Shown here: piece by piece, positions 7,025 through 15,163 of the stretch
Layout: every line of letters starts with the position of its first letter
Position numbering within the stretch: position 1 is the first letter of the stretch
NCBI RefSeq assembly: GCF_024623325.1
Contig: NZ_JANJZD010000043.1
Location: 1-34,546, forward strand
Reading direction: 5' to 3'
Source of the DNA: Acetatifactor muris
Lineage (GTDB): Bacteria; Bacillota; Clostridia; Lachnospirales; Lachnospiraceae
Length of the DNA stretch: 34,546 nucleotides
Program-made: the position numbers and the translations under genes
The notes under the pieces: generated by a model
The model's input: the letters and a program-made list of their open reading frames with translations, nothing else
Told to the model about the DNA's origin: nothing
Database searches by the model: none

Positions 7025-9121
7025 TTATTTTACGCCAAACAGTAAATCGCCATAAGTCGGAAACGGCCAATATTTCTTTGCCGTCATCGTTTCCGCCTCA
7101 TCACAGGCAGCTCTCAGATCGCTCATTTTTTCCAAAACAACATCTCGAATCATATATGATTCTGCTTCCACATCCTCCGCATCCTGAAGTTTCATCACTG
7201 CTTTTTCCAATTCCTCTGTCCTGATCGCAATCTGCTCTTCCAATCCTGCAAGGTTTTTCACAAGCTTCGTCTCATAACCGCATGAAATGGAATCATCCAC
7301 CGCCTTTTTTGCCGCCGCCGTATTTGCAAGCTCCAGTACATATGCGCTTACTGCCGGAGCAATTTCTGTCTTTGCCATATCGATCATGGTATTTGCTTCA
7401 ATCAGAACTGTCTTACAATAGTTTTCCAACATAATTTCACATCTGGACTTCAGCTCCGCTTCTGAAAATACCTTGTGGCTTGTCAGCATCCGTACATTTT
7501 TTTCATCCAGCAGATGCGGCATACAATCCGGTGTTGTACGGTAGTTCAGAAGCCCTCTCTTTTCCACAGCTTCCTGAATCCAAGTGTCGTCATAACCATT
7601 CCCGTTGAAAATAACATGTTTATGATCTTTGATGGTCCTGCGAATCATTTCATGGAGCACATCTTCAAAATTCTCTGCTTTTTCCAGTCTGTCCGCATAG
7701 ATTTTCAGACTTTCTGCCACCGCGCTGTTCAGCATGATATTGGCGCAGGCAATGCTGTTGGAGGAACCAAGCATGCGGAATTCAAATTTATTTCCGGTAA
7801 ATGCAAAGGGCGATGTACGATTGCGGTCTGTAGTATCCCGGTTAAACTTCGGAAGTACGTCCACGCCCAGCTTCATCTGTGTTTTTTCCGTTCCCGCATA
7901 GGGCGTACCGGTTTCAATGGCCTCCAGTACTGCATTCAGTTCTTCTCCAAGGAAGATAGAAATGACGGCCGGAGGCGCTTCGTTTGCCCCAAGTCTGTGA
8001 TCATTTCCTGCTGTCGCCACAGAAAGACGAAGCAGATCCTGATAATCGTCCACAGCCTTGATCACCGCACAAAGGAATAGTAAAAACTGCGCGTTTTCAT
8101 ACGGCGTTTCCCCCGGCGACAGCAGATTCACGCCGCCGTCCGCAGTCAGGGACCAGTTGTTATGCTTTCCGCTTCCATTTACTCCGGCAAACGGTTTTTC
8201 ATGAAGCAGGCACACAAGCCCATGCTTTGCCGCAACCTTCTGCATGATTTCCATGGTCAGCTGGTTATGGTCTGTCGCAATGTTTGTTGTGGTATAGACA
8301 GGGGCAAGTTCATGCTGTGCCGGGGCAACTTCGTTATGCTCTGTCTTTGCCAGAATACCCAGCTTCCAGAGTTCCTCATTCAGCTCTTCCATATAAGCCG
8401 CAACCCTCGGCTTGATCACGCCGAAATAATGATCGTCCATCTCCTGTCCTTTCGGCGGCTTCGCGCCAAAAAGAGTACGTCCCGTAAATCGAAGATCTCT
8501 CCTTTGTTCATACATTTCTTTTGTAATAAGAAAATATTCCTGTTCCGGCCCTACGGATGTGCGGACGCATTTCACATCGTCATTGCCGAACAGATGAAGG
8601 ATACGGATTGCCTGCTTATTCAGCGCTTCCATAGAACGGAGCAGGGGCGTTTTCTTATCCAGCGCTTCTCCGCCATAAGAGCAGAATGCGGTAGGAATAC
8701 ACAAGGTATTGCCCTTGATGAATGCATAAGAAGTAGGGTCCCATGCGGTGTATCCCCGGGCCTCAAAAGTAGCCCGAAGTCCGCCGGAGGGAAACGACGA
8801 CGCATCCGGTTCTCCTTTTATCAGCTCCTTTCCGGAAAACTCCATAATTACCCCGCCATCAGGAGATGGAGAAATAAAACTGTCGTGCTTTTCCGCCGTG
8901 ACGCCGGTGAGGGGCTGGAACCAGTGGGTATAGTGGGTAGCGCCATGATCCACCGCCCAGTCTTTCATAGCTGCCGCTACCGCGTTTGCTACGCCAATAT
9001 CAAGCTTTGCGCCTTCGTCAATCGTCTTTCTCAAAGACTGATAGACCTCCGCCGATAAATTTGCTTTCATCACCCTGTCATCAAATACTTTACATCCAAA
9101 AAAATCTGATACTTTCTTCAT
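7025..9121 (-). CDS. glnA: Glutamine synthetase, type III
   Basis: Condenses glutamate and ammonia with ATP into glutamine. At about 700 residues it has the size of type III enzymes (GlnN), far longer than type I. Characteristic stretches include KTEHNEVAPAQHELAPVY and GVNGSGKHNNWSL, both part of the active site. The start is ATG 9121, with GGAAGGAG at the right distance; the longer in-frame reading to 9157 overlaps a leader hairpin and is rejected. The gene has its own sigma-A promoter and two terminator-like hairpins in the leader. It lies divergent from the glutamate synthase genes, giving a complete GS/GOGAT cycle, and is followed by the ammonium transporter. The symbol glnN would be equally valid. 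Confidence 0.95.
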   Translation of the reverse strand: MKKVSDFFGCKVFDDRVMKANLSAEVYQSLRKTIDEGAKLDIGVANAVAAAMKDWAVDHGATHYTHWFQPLTGVTAEKHDSFISPSPDGGVIMEFSGKELIKGEPDASSFPSGGLRATFEARGYTAWDPTSYAFIKGNTLCIPTAFCSYGGEALDKKTPLLRSMEALNKQAIRILHLFGNDDVKCVRTSVGPEQEYFLITKEMYEQRRDLRFTGRTLFGAKPPKGQEMDDHYFGVIKPRVAAYMEELNEELWKLGILAKTEHNEVAPAQHELAPVYTTTNIATDHNQLTMEIMQKVAAKHGLVCLLHEKPFAGVNGSGKHNNWSLTADGGVNLLSPGETPYENAQFLLFLCAVIKAVDDYQDLLRLSVATAGNDHRLGANEAPPAVISIFLGEELNAVLEAIETGTPYAGTEKTQMKLGVDVLPKFNRDTTDRNRTSPFAFTGNKFEFRMLGSSNSIACANIMLNSAVAESLKIYADRLEKAENFEDVLHEMIRRTIKDHKHVIFNGNGYDDTWIQEAVEKRGLLNYRTTPDCMPHLLDEKNVRMLTSHKVFSEAELKSRCEIMLENYCKTVLIEANTMIDMAKTEIAPAVSAYVLELANTAAAKKAVDDSISCGYETKLVKNLAGLEEQIAIRTEELEKAVMKLQDAEDVEAESYMIRDVVLEKMSDLRAACDEAETMTAKKYWPFPTYGDLLFGVK

Positions 9122-9139
9122 AATATTACTCCTTCCCAT

Positions 9140-9209
9140 TTGAAAAGAAAAAGACAAGGATGGCTTTTCTGGCGCTTTTCCCTGCGCCGCAAAAGACTCC
9201 CTTGTCTTT
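9140..9209 (-). terminator. Second attenuator-like hairpin in the glnA leader
   Basis: On the minus strand AAAGACAAGG (9209-9200) pairs with CCTTGTCTTT (9159-9150). An inner stem of GGCGC and GCGCC lies within, and a T-rich tract TCTTTTTCTTTT follows. It ends just before the glnA ribosome binding site. The stem is strong, but its U-tract is interrupted, so it may act by termination or by folding near the start site. Confidence 0.6.
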
Positions 9210-9244
9210 TAGATCAAATTGTATGCATTTTCATGTTATAAAAG

Positions 9245-9280
9245 AAAAAAAGCGTCTCTGAGAACTTTCCTCAAAGACGC
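9245..9280 (-). terminator. Promoter-proximal attenuator of glnA
   Basis: On the minus strand GCGTCTTTGAG pairs with CTCAGAGACGC and is followed by seven T (9245-9251). It lies within about 15 bases of the predicted glnA transcription start and 120 bases before the gene. It can therefore only regulate glnA, or end its transcript early. The 5' side of the stem contains part of the motif GCAAAGGCGT shared with the gltB leader. Confidence 0.75.
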
Positions 9281-9299
9281 CTTTGCCTTTATGTGTTGG

Positions 9300-9328
9300 A
9301 TGATACACCCTGAAAAATCATTTGTCAA
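9300..9328 (-). promoter_or_regulatory. Sigma-A promoter of glnA-amt
   Basis: Minus strand: -35 TTGACA (9328-9323), 17-base spacer, -10 TATCAT (9305-9300). The predicted start is near 9293. Confidence 0.8.
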
Positions 9329-9375
9329 TCCTTTTTTATTTTATATATGATCTTTTATCTACGATCCGAAAAAGA

Positions 9376-9404
9376 TTGACAAAGCACACCATCTACTGTA
9401 TAAA
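9376..9404 (+). promoter_or_regulatory. Sigma-A promoter of the glutamate synthase genes
   Basis: -35 TTGACA (9376-9381), 17-base spacer, -10 TATAAA (9399-9404). The predicted start is near 9411. It is divergent from the glnA promoter, with 47 bases between the two -35 boxes. That interval is A/T-rich and could hold regulator sites. Confidence 0.82.
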
Positions 9405-9415
9405 TATAAAATATG

Positions 9416-9479
9416 AGCAAAGGCGTTCATTTTCAGAGCAGGAATTACCTGCCCTGAAAACGGATGCCTTTGCTTTTTT
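9416..9479 (+). terminator. Promoter-proximal attenuator of the glutamate synthase genes
   Basis: AGCAAAGGC (9416-9424) pairs with GCCTTTGCT (9466-9474), enclosing inner stems TTTTCAG/CTGAAAA and GCAGG/CCTGC. A run of T follows immediately. It begins only about 5 bases after the predicted transcription start and ends about 30 bases before the ribosome binding site. It has the shape of an intrinsic terminator that must be read through for expression. Confidence 0.78.
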
Positions 9480-9508
9480 GATTTATTCTGAAAGGAAGGT
9501 AAGAACTT

Positions 9509-10606
9509 ATGAAAATCGAGGGCCAGATAAGAATTCCCTCCGGATGTGCAATCTCAGCGGCAATATCCAGAGACGGAAATAAAATGTCCGGTGAAATGAT
9601 CACAAATTCCATGAAGCCCATGCATGACCGTTCCAACGGATTGGGCGGCGGTTTTGCCGGTTACGGCATTTACCCTGAATATAAAGATTTTTATGCATTC
9701 CATATGTTTTTTGATTCCCGAGACACACGTAAGCAATGCGAGACTTTCTTAAAGGAACGCTTTGAAATCGTCCAGTCGGAAATCATTCCTACCCGAAAGA
9801 TTCCGGCAATCACAGACGAGCCGATTATATGGAGATATTTTGTTGCGCCGTTAAATTCTGTTCTTGTATCGTTACAGTCGGAAGAAAAAGAGTTTGTGGC
9901 CAAAACCGTTATGAAGATCAACGCCGAAATGTCCGGCGCCTACGTCTTTTCCAGCGGCAGGAACATGGGGGCCTTCAAAGCGGTCGGTTTCCCGGAAGAT
10001 GTGGGCGTCTTTTATAAACTGGAAGAATATGAAGGATACTCCTGGACAGCACACGGCCGTTATCCCACAAACACGCCCGGCTGGTGGGGAGGCGCGCACC
10101 CCTTTACACTGCTCGACTACTCCGTTGTGCATAACGGAGAAATCTCTTCCTATGACGCCAACCGTCGGTTTATTGAAATGTTCGGCTATAAATGTACTCT
10201 CCAGACCGATACGGAAGTCATTACCTATATCATGGATTACCTGCTCCGCGTACAGGGACTTACGCTGGGCGAATCCGCAAGTGTAATCGCCGCTCCCTTC
10301 TGGAGTACCATTGGGGCAAAAACGGATTTGGAGGACAAGAAGAAACATACTTACCTTAGAACTATGTTTTCAAGCCTTCTGATTACCGGTCCTTTCTCCA
10401 TTGTTTTGGGATTTGAGGGCGGATTGATGGCGTTAAATGACCGTCTGAAGCTTCGTTCCATGGTAGTTGGCGAAAAGGATGATAAAGTATTCATTGCCAG
10501 TGAGGAAGCCGCGATCCGGACCATGGAGCCAAATGCAGAAAACATATGGTCTCCCGCCGGCGGAGAACCGGTCATCGTTCAAGTAAAGGAAGGAGCGTTT
10601 TCATGA
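9509..10606 (+). CDS. Glutamate synthase, glutaminase (class II amidotransferase) subunit
   Basis: Releases ammonia from glutamine for glutamate synthesis. The sequence is a class II amidotransferase domain, with VVHNGEISSYDANRR and LQTDTEVITYI typical of the group. The N-terminal stretch RIPSGCAISAAIS holds Cys13, the likely nucleophile if a short leader is removed. In standard bacterial glutamate synthase this is the first domain of the roughly 1500-residue large subunit; here it is a separate 365-residue protein, as in the archaeal-type three-gene form. GGAAGG precedes the ATG. The stop overlaps the next start (ATGA). An attenuator hairpin lies in the leader. Confidence 0.88.
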   Translation: MKIEGQIRIPSGCAISAAISRDGNKMSGEMITNSMKPMHDRSNGLGGGFAGYGIYPEYKDFYAFHMFFDSRDTRKQCETFLKERFEIVQSEIIPTRKIPAITDEPIIWRYFVAPLNSVLVSLQSEEKEFVAKTVMKINAEMSGAYVFSSGRNMGAFKAVGFPEDVGVFYKLEEYEGYSWTAHGRYPTNTPGWWGGAHPFTLLDYSVVHNGEISSYDANRRFIEMFGYKCTLQTDTEVITYIMDYLLRVQGLTLGESASVIAAPFWSTIGAKTDLEDKKKHTYLRTMFSSLLITGPFSIVLGFEGGLMALNDRLKLRSMVVGEKDDKVFIASEEAAIRTMEPNAENIWSPAGGEPVIVQVKEGAFS

Positions 10607-12108
10607 GTATAGAATTTATTTATCCCGAATTTGAAATAATCAGAAATGAAAACAGATGTATTTCCTGTCGGGTATGTGAACGGCAATGTGCGAATGAAGT
10701 TCACAGCTATGATGAGAAACACAACATTATGAAGTGTGACGAATCAAAATGCGTAAACTGCCAGCGCTGCGTTTCCTTTTGTCCCACAAGAGCCTTAAAG
10801 ATTGTAAAAAGTGACTGTACCCTGCGCGAAAACGCTAACTGGTCGACCGAAACGATTAAAGAGATCCATAAGCAGGCAAACAGCGGCGGCGTTCTTCTGT
10901 CTTCCATGGGGAATCCAAAACCCCTTCCCGTTTACTGGGACAAAATCCTGATCAATGCTTCACAGGTAACGAACCCTTCCATTGATCCCCTGCGGGAACC
11001 TATGGAAACCAGAGTTTATCTCGGAAAGAAACCATCAAAAGTACAGCGCAAAAAAGATGGAGCCTTAGACTGTACGCTGCCTCCCCAGCTGGAACTGTCC
11101 ATGCCGGTTATGTTCTCAGCTATGAGTTACGGTTCTATCAGCTACAATGCCCATAAGTCTCTTGCGCTGGCAGCAACAGAACTTGGGATTTTGTATAACA
11201 CCGGAGAAGGAGGCCTTCATGAAGATTTTTACTGCTATGGAGAAAATACCGTCGTACAGGTAGCTTCCGGTCGTTTTGGCGTCCATGCGGATTATCTGAA
11301 GGCAGGTGCAGCTATTGAGATTAAAATAGGGCAAGGTGCAAAACCAGGTATCGGGGGACATCTTCCCGGTGCAAAAATCGTAGGAGATATATCCCGTACC
11401 CGTATGATCCCGGAAGGGTCTGACGCCATTTCCCCTGCACCCCACCATGATATTTACTCCATCGAAGATTTGCGTCAGCTTGTCTTCTCTCTGAAAGAAG
11501 CCACGGAATATAAAAAACCGGTGATTGTAAAAGTAGCCGCCGTGCACAACATTGCGGCAATCGCAAGCGGTATTGCCCGAAGCGGAGCCGATATCATTGC
11601 CATAGACGGATTCCGCGGCGGTACCGGAGCTGCGCCCACCAGAATCAGAGATCACGTAGGCATCCCTATTGAGCTGGCGCTGGCAGCCGTTGATCAGCGA
11701 CTTCGGGATGAAGGTATCCGCAGCAATGTGTCTCTTGTCGTCGGCGGCAGTATCCGAAGCGCAGCAGATGTGGTAAAAGCCATTGCTCTCGGTGCGGATG
11801 CCTGCTATGTGGCTACCGCCGCTCTGCTTGCTCTTGGCTGCCATCTGTGCCGTACCTGCCAGAGCGGTAAATGTAACTGGGGCATCGCAACCCAGCGTCC
11901 GGAACTTGTGAAAAGGCTGAATCCGGCAACAGGCAGTGAACGCCTGATCAATCTGATGACCGCATGGAGACACGAAATAAAAGAATTCATGGGCGGTATG
12001 GGCATAAATTCCATTGAAGCTTTGCGCGGCAACCGGCTGATGCTTCGCGGCATCGGCTTAACGGAAAAAGAACTGGAGATACTTGGTATCTCTCACGCCG
12101 GAGAATGA
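10603..12108 (+). CDS. Glutamate synthase, FMN-binding core with two 4Fe-4S clusters
   Basis: The synthase centre, converting 2-oxoglutarate and ammonia to glutamate with reduced FMN. The N-terminus (about 20-70) holds two ferredoxin motifs, CISCRVCERQC and CVNCQRCVSFCP. The rest is the Glu_synthase barrel, with GQGAKPGIGGHLPG, IAIDGFRGGTGAAPT and, near the end, CHLCRTCQSGKCNWG, which fits the cluster-binding cysteines of this domain. The start at 10603 (GGAGCG upstream, ATGA overlap with the previous gene) is preferred over the longer frame from 10546. The built-in ferredoxin domain and the absence of a small NADPH subunit next door suggest reduced ferredoxin or a distant partner as electron donor. 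Confidence 0.92.
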   Translation: MSIEFIYPEFEIIRNENRCISCRVCERQCANEVHSYDEKHNIMKCDESKCVNCQRCVSFCPTRALKIVKSDCTLRENANWSTETIKEIHKQANSGGVLLSSMGNPKPLPVYWDKILINASQVTNPSIDPLREPMETRVYLGKKPSKVQRKKDGALDCTLPPQLELSMPVMFSAMSYGSISYNAHKSLALAATELGILYNTGEGGLHEDFYCYGENTVVQVASGRFGVHADYLKAGAAIEIKIGQGAKPGIGGHLPGAKIVGDISRTRMIPEGSDAISPAPHHDIYSIEDLRQLVFSLKEATEYKKPVIVKVAAVHNIAAIASGIARSGADIIAIDGFRGGTGAAPTRIRDHVGIPIELALAAVDQRLRDEGIRSNVSLVVGGSIRSAADVVKAIALGADACYVATAALLALGCHLCRTCQSGKCNWGIATQRPELVKRLNPATGSERLINLMTAWRHEIKEFMGGMGINSIEALRGNRLMLRGIGLTEKELEILGISHAGE

Positions 12109-12174
12109 CAGGAAAAACGGTTACTTCTACCGCCTTTAAAATAATGAGAGAAACAATGGGGGAGGCAATATAAT

Positions 12175-12897
12175 ATGCAAATTATTGATGCTGCAGATTT
12201 AGATTACAGAGCTGTAAATGAAGCATTGCGTAAAGCAGAAACTGATTACATCATCGAAGGCTGCTGCGGTCAGAGATTTATTGCCGCCGGTATGTCCGAC
12301 AGGAATCTTACAATCAACGGGATACCGGGGAATGCACTGGGGGCATACTTAAACAATGCCAATATTACGGTAAATGCCAATGCACAGGACGCTGTGGGCG
12401 ATACCATGAATGAAGGAAAGATTCTGATTCATGGCAATATCGGCGATGCTGCCGGTTATGCCATGCGCGGTGGCAAGATCTATGTACAGGGCAACGCCGG
12501 ATACCGCGCCGGAATCCACATGAAGGCATACAAAGAAAAGATTCCTGTTATGATCATCGGCGGCTGTGCAGGAAGCTTCCTGGGAGAATATCAGGCCGGA
12601 GGCGTGATCATCGTCCTGGGACTTCATAGAGATGGCAGACGCATTGTAGGCAATTTCCCCTGTACCGGAATGCATGGAGGTAAAATGTTCCTGCGCAGCA
12701 GCTGTGAGGAGATTCTTTTTCCCGGACAGGTTACTGCAAGGCGTGCGACCGCGGAGGAATTAGAGGAAATCCGGGAGTATCTGTCGGAATACTGCTTGGA
12801 CTTCGGTTATTCTGTGGACGAACTTTTATCCGGGCCTTTTACAGTTATCACACCAGACAGTAAAAATCCATACAAACAGATGTATGTGGCAAATTAA
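12175..12897 (+). CDS. Glutamate synthase, GXGXG domain subunit
   Basis: A right-handed beta-helix protein matching the C-terminal domain of the glutamate synthase large subunit. Repeating turns such as ILIHGNIGDAAGYAMRGG and IYVQGNAGYRAGIHM show the GXGXG pattern. The domain is structural, holding the glutaminase and synthase parts together and forming part of the ammonia channel. At 240 residues it is a complete stand-alone subunit. GGGGGAGG precedes the ATG. It lies 66 bases behind the FMN subunit, so the three genes form one operon. No strong terminator is visible after it. Confidence 0.9.
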   Translation: MQIIDAADLDYRAVNEALRKAETDYIIEGCCGQRFIAAGMSDRNLTINGIPGNALGAYLNNANITVNANAQDAVGDTMNEGKILIHGNIGDAAGYAMRGGKIYVQGNAGYRAGIHMKAYKEKIPVMIIGGCAGSFLGEYQAGGVIIVLGLHRDGRRIVGNFPCTGMHGGKMFLRSSCEEILFPGQVTARRATAEELEEIREYLSEYCLDFGYSVDELLSGPFTVITPDSKNPYKQMYVAN

Positions 12898-12909
12898 AAA
12901 ACAGCAATA

Positions 12910-12980
12910 TATTTGTAAATAATCTGGATAGACAAGAAAAAGTCGCAACTTTGACACATCTATTTGATACAATAATTATA
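12910..12980 (+). promoter_or_regulatory. Probable promoter/operator region of the two-component operon
   Basis: TTGACA at 12951-12956 is followed by A/T-rich DNA with possible -10 hexamers (TAATTA or ATTATA, 16-18 bases away). An inverted repeat TATTT-GT-AAATA lies at 12910-12921. The 11-base string TTTGACACATC (12950-12960) recurs before the transporter genes at 16007-16017. The response regulator start follows about 20 bases after the region. Confidence 0.5.
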
Positions 12981-12994
12981 GCGGAGGTTTTGGG

Positions 12995-13648
12995 ATGAAT
13001 GTTTTGATTGTAGAAGATGATGAGGCAATCGCCAATCTGCTATATATGGATCTGAGTGATGAGGGGTATCATTGTATATGTGTCCATGATGGGAAAGCGG
13101 CAGCGGATATGTTGGAAGAAAGGCAGGAATTTGATCTCATATTGTTAGATATCATGCTTCCGGAAATAGACGGCTATGAACTGCTGGAATATATCAAACC
13201 CATGGATATCCCTGTGATTTTCCTGACAGCGAAGGGTTCAGTAGGTGACCGCATACGCGGGCTGAAAATGGGGGCAGATGATTATATCGCAAAACCCTTT
13301 CAGAGCGGAGAAGTGCTTGCCCGTATGGAAGCCGTGCTGCGGCGGTATGGGAAAAACCGGAAAGAACTTTCCTTTGCGGACGTCAAAGTAGATCTGGAGT
13401 GCAGAAAGGTATTCCAGAATAGCAAAGAAGTGGAGCTGACGGTAAAGGAATATAACTTGTTGGTGGAGCTGATGCAGAATAAGAATGTAGCGCAGTATAG
13501 GGACAGGCTGTATGAGAAGGTGTGGAAGGAGCCTTTTCTGGGAGATACCAGAACGCTGGATACACATATCCAGAGGCTGAGGAAGAAGCTGGGATGGGAG
13601 GAGCATATAAAGACCATATTCAGGATAGGGTATCGTCTGGAGGACTGA
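12995..13648 (+). CDS. Response regulator, OmpR/PhoB type
   Basis: The receiver domain (about 1-115) has acidic pocket residues Glu7, Asp8 and Asp9, the phosphorylation site Asp52 in LLDIMLP, Thr78 and Lys100. The C-terminal winged helix (about 125-217) ends in RDRLYEKVWKEPF and TLDTHIQRLRKKLG, diagnostic of the OmpR class. The protein should bind direct repeats near promoters. GGAGG precedes the ATG. The kinase gene starts 4 bases after its stop, and transporter genes follow, so its targets probably include this operon. Confidence 0.93.
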   Translation: MNVLIVEDDEAIANLLYMDLSDEGYHCICVHDGKAAADMLEERQEFDLILLDIMLPEIDGYELLEYIKPMDIPVIFLTAKGSVGDRIRGLKMGADDYIAKPFQSGEVLARMEAVLRRYGKNRKELSFADVKVDLECRKVFQNSKEVELTVKEYNLLVELMQNKNVAQYRDRLYEKVWKEPFLGDTRTLDTHIQRLRKKLGWEEHIKTIFRIGYRLED

Positions 13649-13652
13649 TTTT

Positions 13653-15062
13653 ATGAAATTAGGTGCAAAGATCATAGTCTCCATTATGATATTTTTCAGT
13701 GTTATGTTTCTTTTTGGCGGATATGTTCTTATTTCCTATTTCTATGAAGTTACTATGGAAAGGGAAGTTGAGGGAGCCATAGAACAGTACCAGTATAACA
13801 AATTTGTGGTGCAGGCCAGCTTGATCACCAGAGGGGAAGATTGGTTTGCAGGTGCGGCGGACGGGCAGTACGACATCAGCAGCATGGCTCCGGACATGAA
13901 TGGCACGGTGGCTTTTCTGGCAGAGGACGGTTCCGTGCTGTTTTCCGATTTTCCTGCTAAAACAGAGTTTTCCGTATTGTTTTCAGAAGCAGAACAGAAT
14001 ATGGTAAACTATCGGTTTATGAAGATCAATAATAGGACATTTCTTCTGACCATAGGAATAGTTGCCCATGGGGAGATAAGTGTATATCTCATAACAGGGG
14101 TTGATGTGGAAAAGATCCAGAACCAGCAGGCACAGATCATTAGGAAATTTGGGGCTGTATATGCGACAGCAGTGAGCATGGGCATCTTCCTGATTTTTGG
14201 CATTTCCTTTTTTATAACCAGACCGATCAAGCAGCTGACAGCTGCTACGAAGGAAATAGCAGAGGGAAATTATGGGGAACGTGTGGCAGTAAGCGGCAGT
14301 GATGAGGTAAGCCAGCTTGCGAGGAATTTTAACCGGATGACAGAGGCTGTCCATGAGAAGGTGCAAGAACTTTCGGATAGTGCAAGGCAGAAAGAGGATT
14401 TTGTGGCCAATTTTGCACATGAGTTAAAGACTCCGCTGACTTCAATTATCGGCTATGTAGACCGGATCTATAAAAAGGAGCTTCCCAGAGAGGAACAGAA
14501 GAAAGCGGCATGGCATATCTGGAACGAGGGGATGCGTTTGGAGGCCCTATCGCTGAAGCTGATGGATCTGACCATATTAAACCATAAGGATTTCTGCCTG
14601 CAGGAAGTAAAGACAGACCTTTTGTTTCAGGAGCTTACAGCTGATGTGGAGTATCTTATGGATGCAAAAGGGGTTTCGCTGGATTGCACTGTGGAGCCTG
14701 CCTATATAGAGGTGGAATATGACTTGTTTAAAACGCTGTTCCTGAATCTTTTGGATAATGCCGTAAAAGCAGGCGCGAAACATATCCGGGTAATAGGGAT
14801 TGTGGAAAAAATGGCGGAAGGAACCTGTTTTATCATGCAGGTGAATGATGATGGAACCGGCATACCAAAGAAGGAGATAAAGAGAATCACGGAAGCGTTT
14901 TACATGGTGGACAAGTCACGTTCCAGAAAGCAGCATGGAGCAGGAATCGGTCTTGCCTTGTCGGATAAAATAGCGCAGATCCATGGAAGCAGACTGGAAT
15001 TTGAAAGTGACGGCAGGAACGGGACAAGTGTGAGGCTATGTCTGAACTGTAGAGAGGATTAA
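13653..15062 (+). CDS. Membrane sensor histidine kinase
   Basis: Two membrane segments (about 8-30 and 167-188) flank an extracellular sensor part of about 135 residues with no domain I recognise. They are followed by HAMP (about 188-240), the dimerisation/phosphoacceptor domain with His256 in NFAHELKTPLTSIIGY, and the ATPase domain with N-box NLLDNAVKAG, DDGTGIPKKE and GAGIGLALS. All catalytic motifs are intact. GGAGGA at the end of the regulator gene serves as its ribosome binding site. It is the cognate partner of the upstream OmpR-type regulator. What it senses is unknown; the adjacent PepSY-like protein and lipoprotein are candidate partners. Confidence 0.93.
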   Translation: MKLGAKIIVSIMIFFSVMFLFGGYVLISYFYEVTMEREVEGAIEQYQYNKFVVQASLITRGEDWFAGAADGQYDISSMAPDMNGTVAFLAEDGSVLFSDFPAKTEFSVLFSEAEQNMVNYRFMKINNRTFLLTIGIVAHGEISVYLITGVDVEKIQNQQAQIIRKFGAVYATAVSMGIFLIFGISFFITRPIKQLTAATKEIAEGNYGERVAVSGSDEVSQLARNFNRMTEAVHEKVQELSDSARQKEDFVANFAHELKTPLTSIIGYVDRIYKKELPREEQKKAAWHIWNEGMRLEALSLKLMDLTILNHKDFCLQEVKTDLLFQELTADVEYLMDAKGVSLDCTVEPAYIEVEYDLFKTLFLNLLDNAVKAGAKHIRVIGIVEKMAEGTCFIMQVNDDGTGIPKKEIKRITEAFYMVDKSRSRKQHGAGIGLALSDKIAQIHGSRLEFESDGRNGTSVRLCLNCRED

Positions 15063-15163
15063 ATTTTGTTATAGGGCCAACTCTTTGGCAGGCACGCTTT
15101 AGGTTCGTGCATTCAACTGTTGATTTGAGCATGCGCAGCAGCGTACAGATGGGTGGTATAAAC

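Noticed and set aside
8162..9058. Plus-strand 298-residue open frame
   Set aside because: Lies entirely opposite the type III glutamine synthetase gene, has no ribosome binding site and codes for an unlikely composition; it is a shadow.
9140..9479. Classic ANTAR target (two hexaloop hairpins) in the glnA/gltB leaders
   Set aside because: I could not find two tandem stems with A1/G4 hexaloops by eye. Attenuation by another factor remains open.
11116..11973. Minus-strand 285-residue open frame
   Set aside because: Antisense to the glutamate synthase core; unusual residue composition and no start signal.
9509..12897. Glutamate synthase broken by mutations into three pieces
   Set aside because: Each part has its own RBS, clean domain borders and an overlap or short spacer, and the three-gene form is known.
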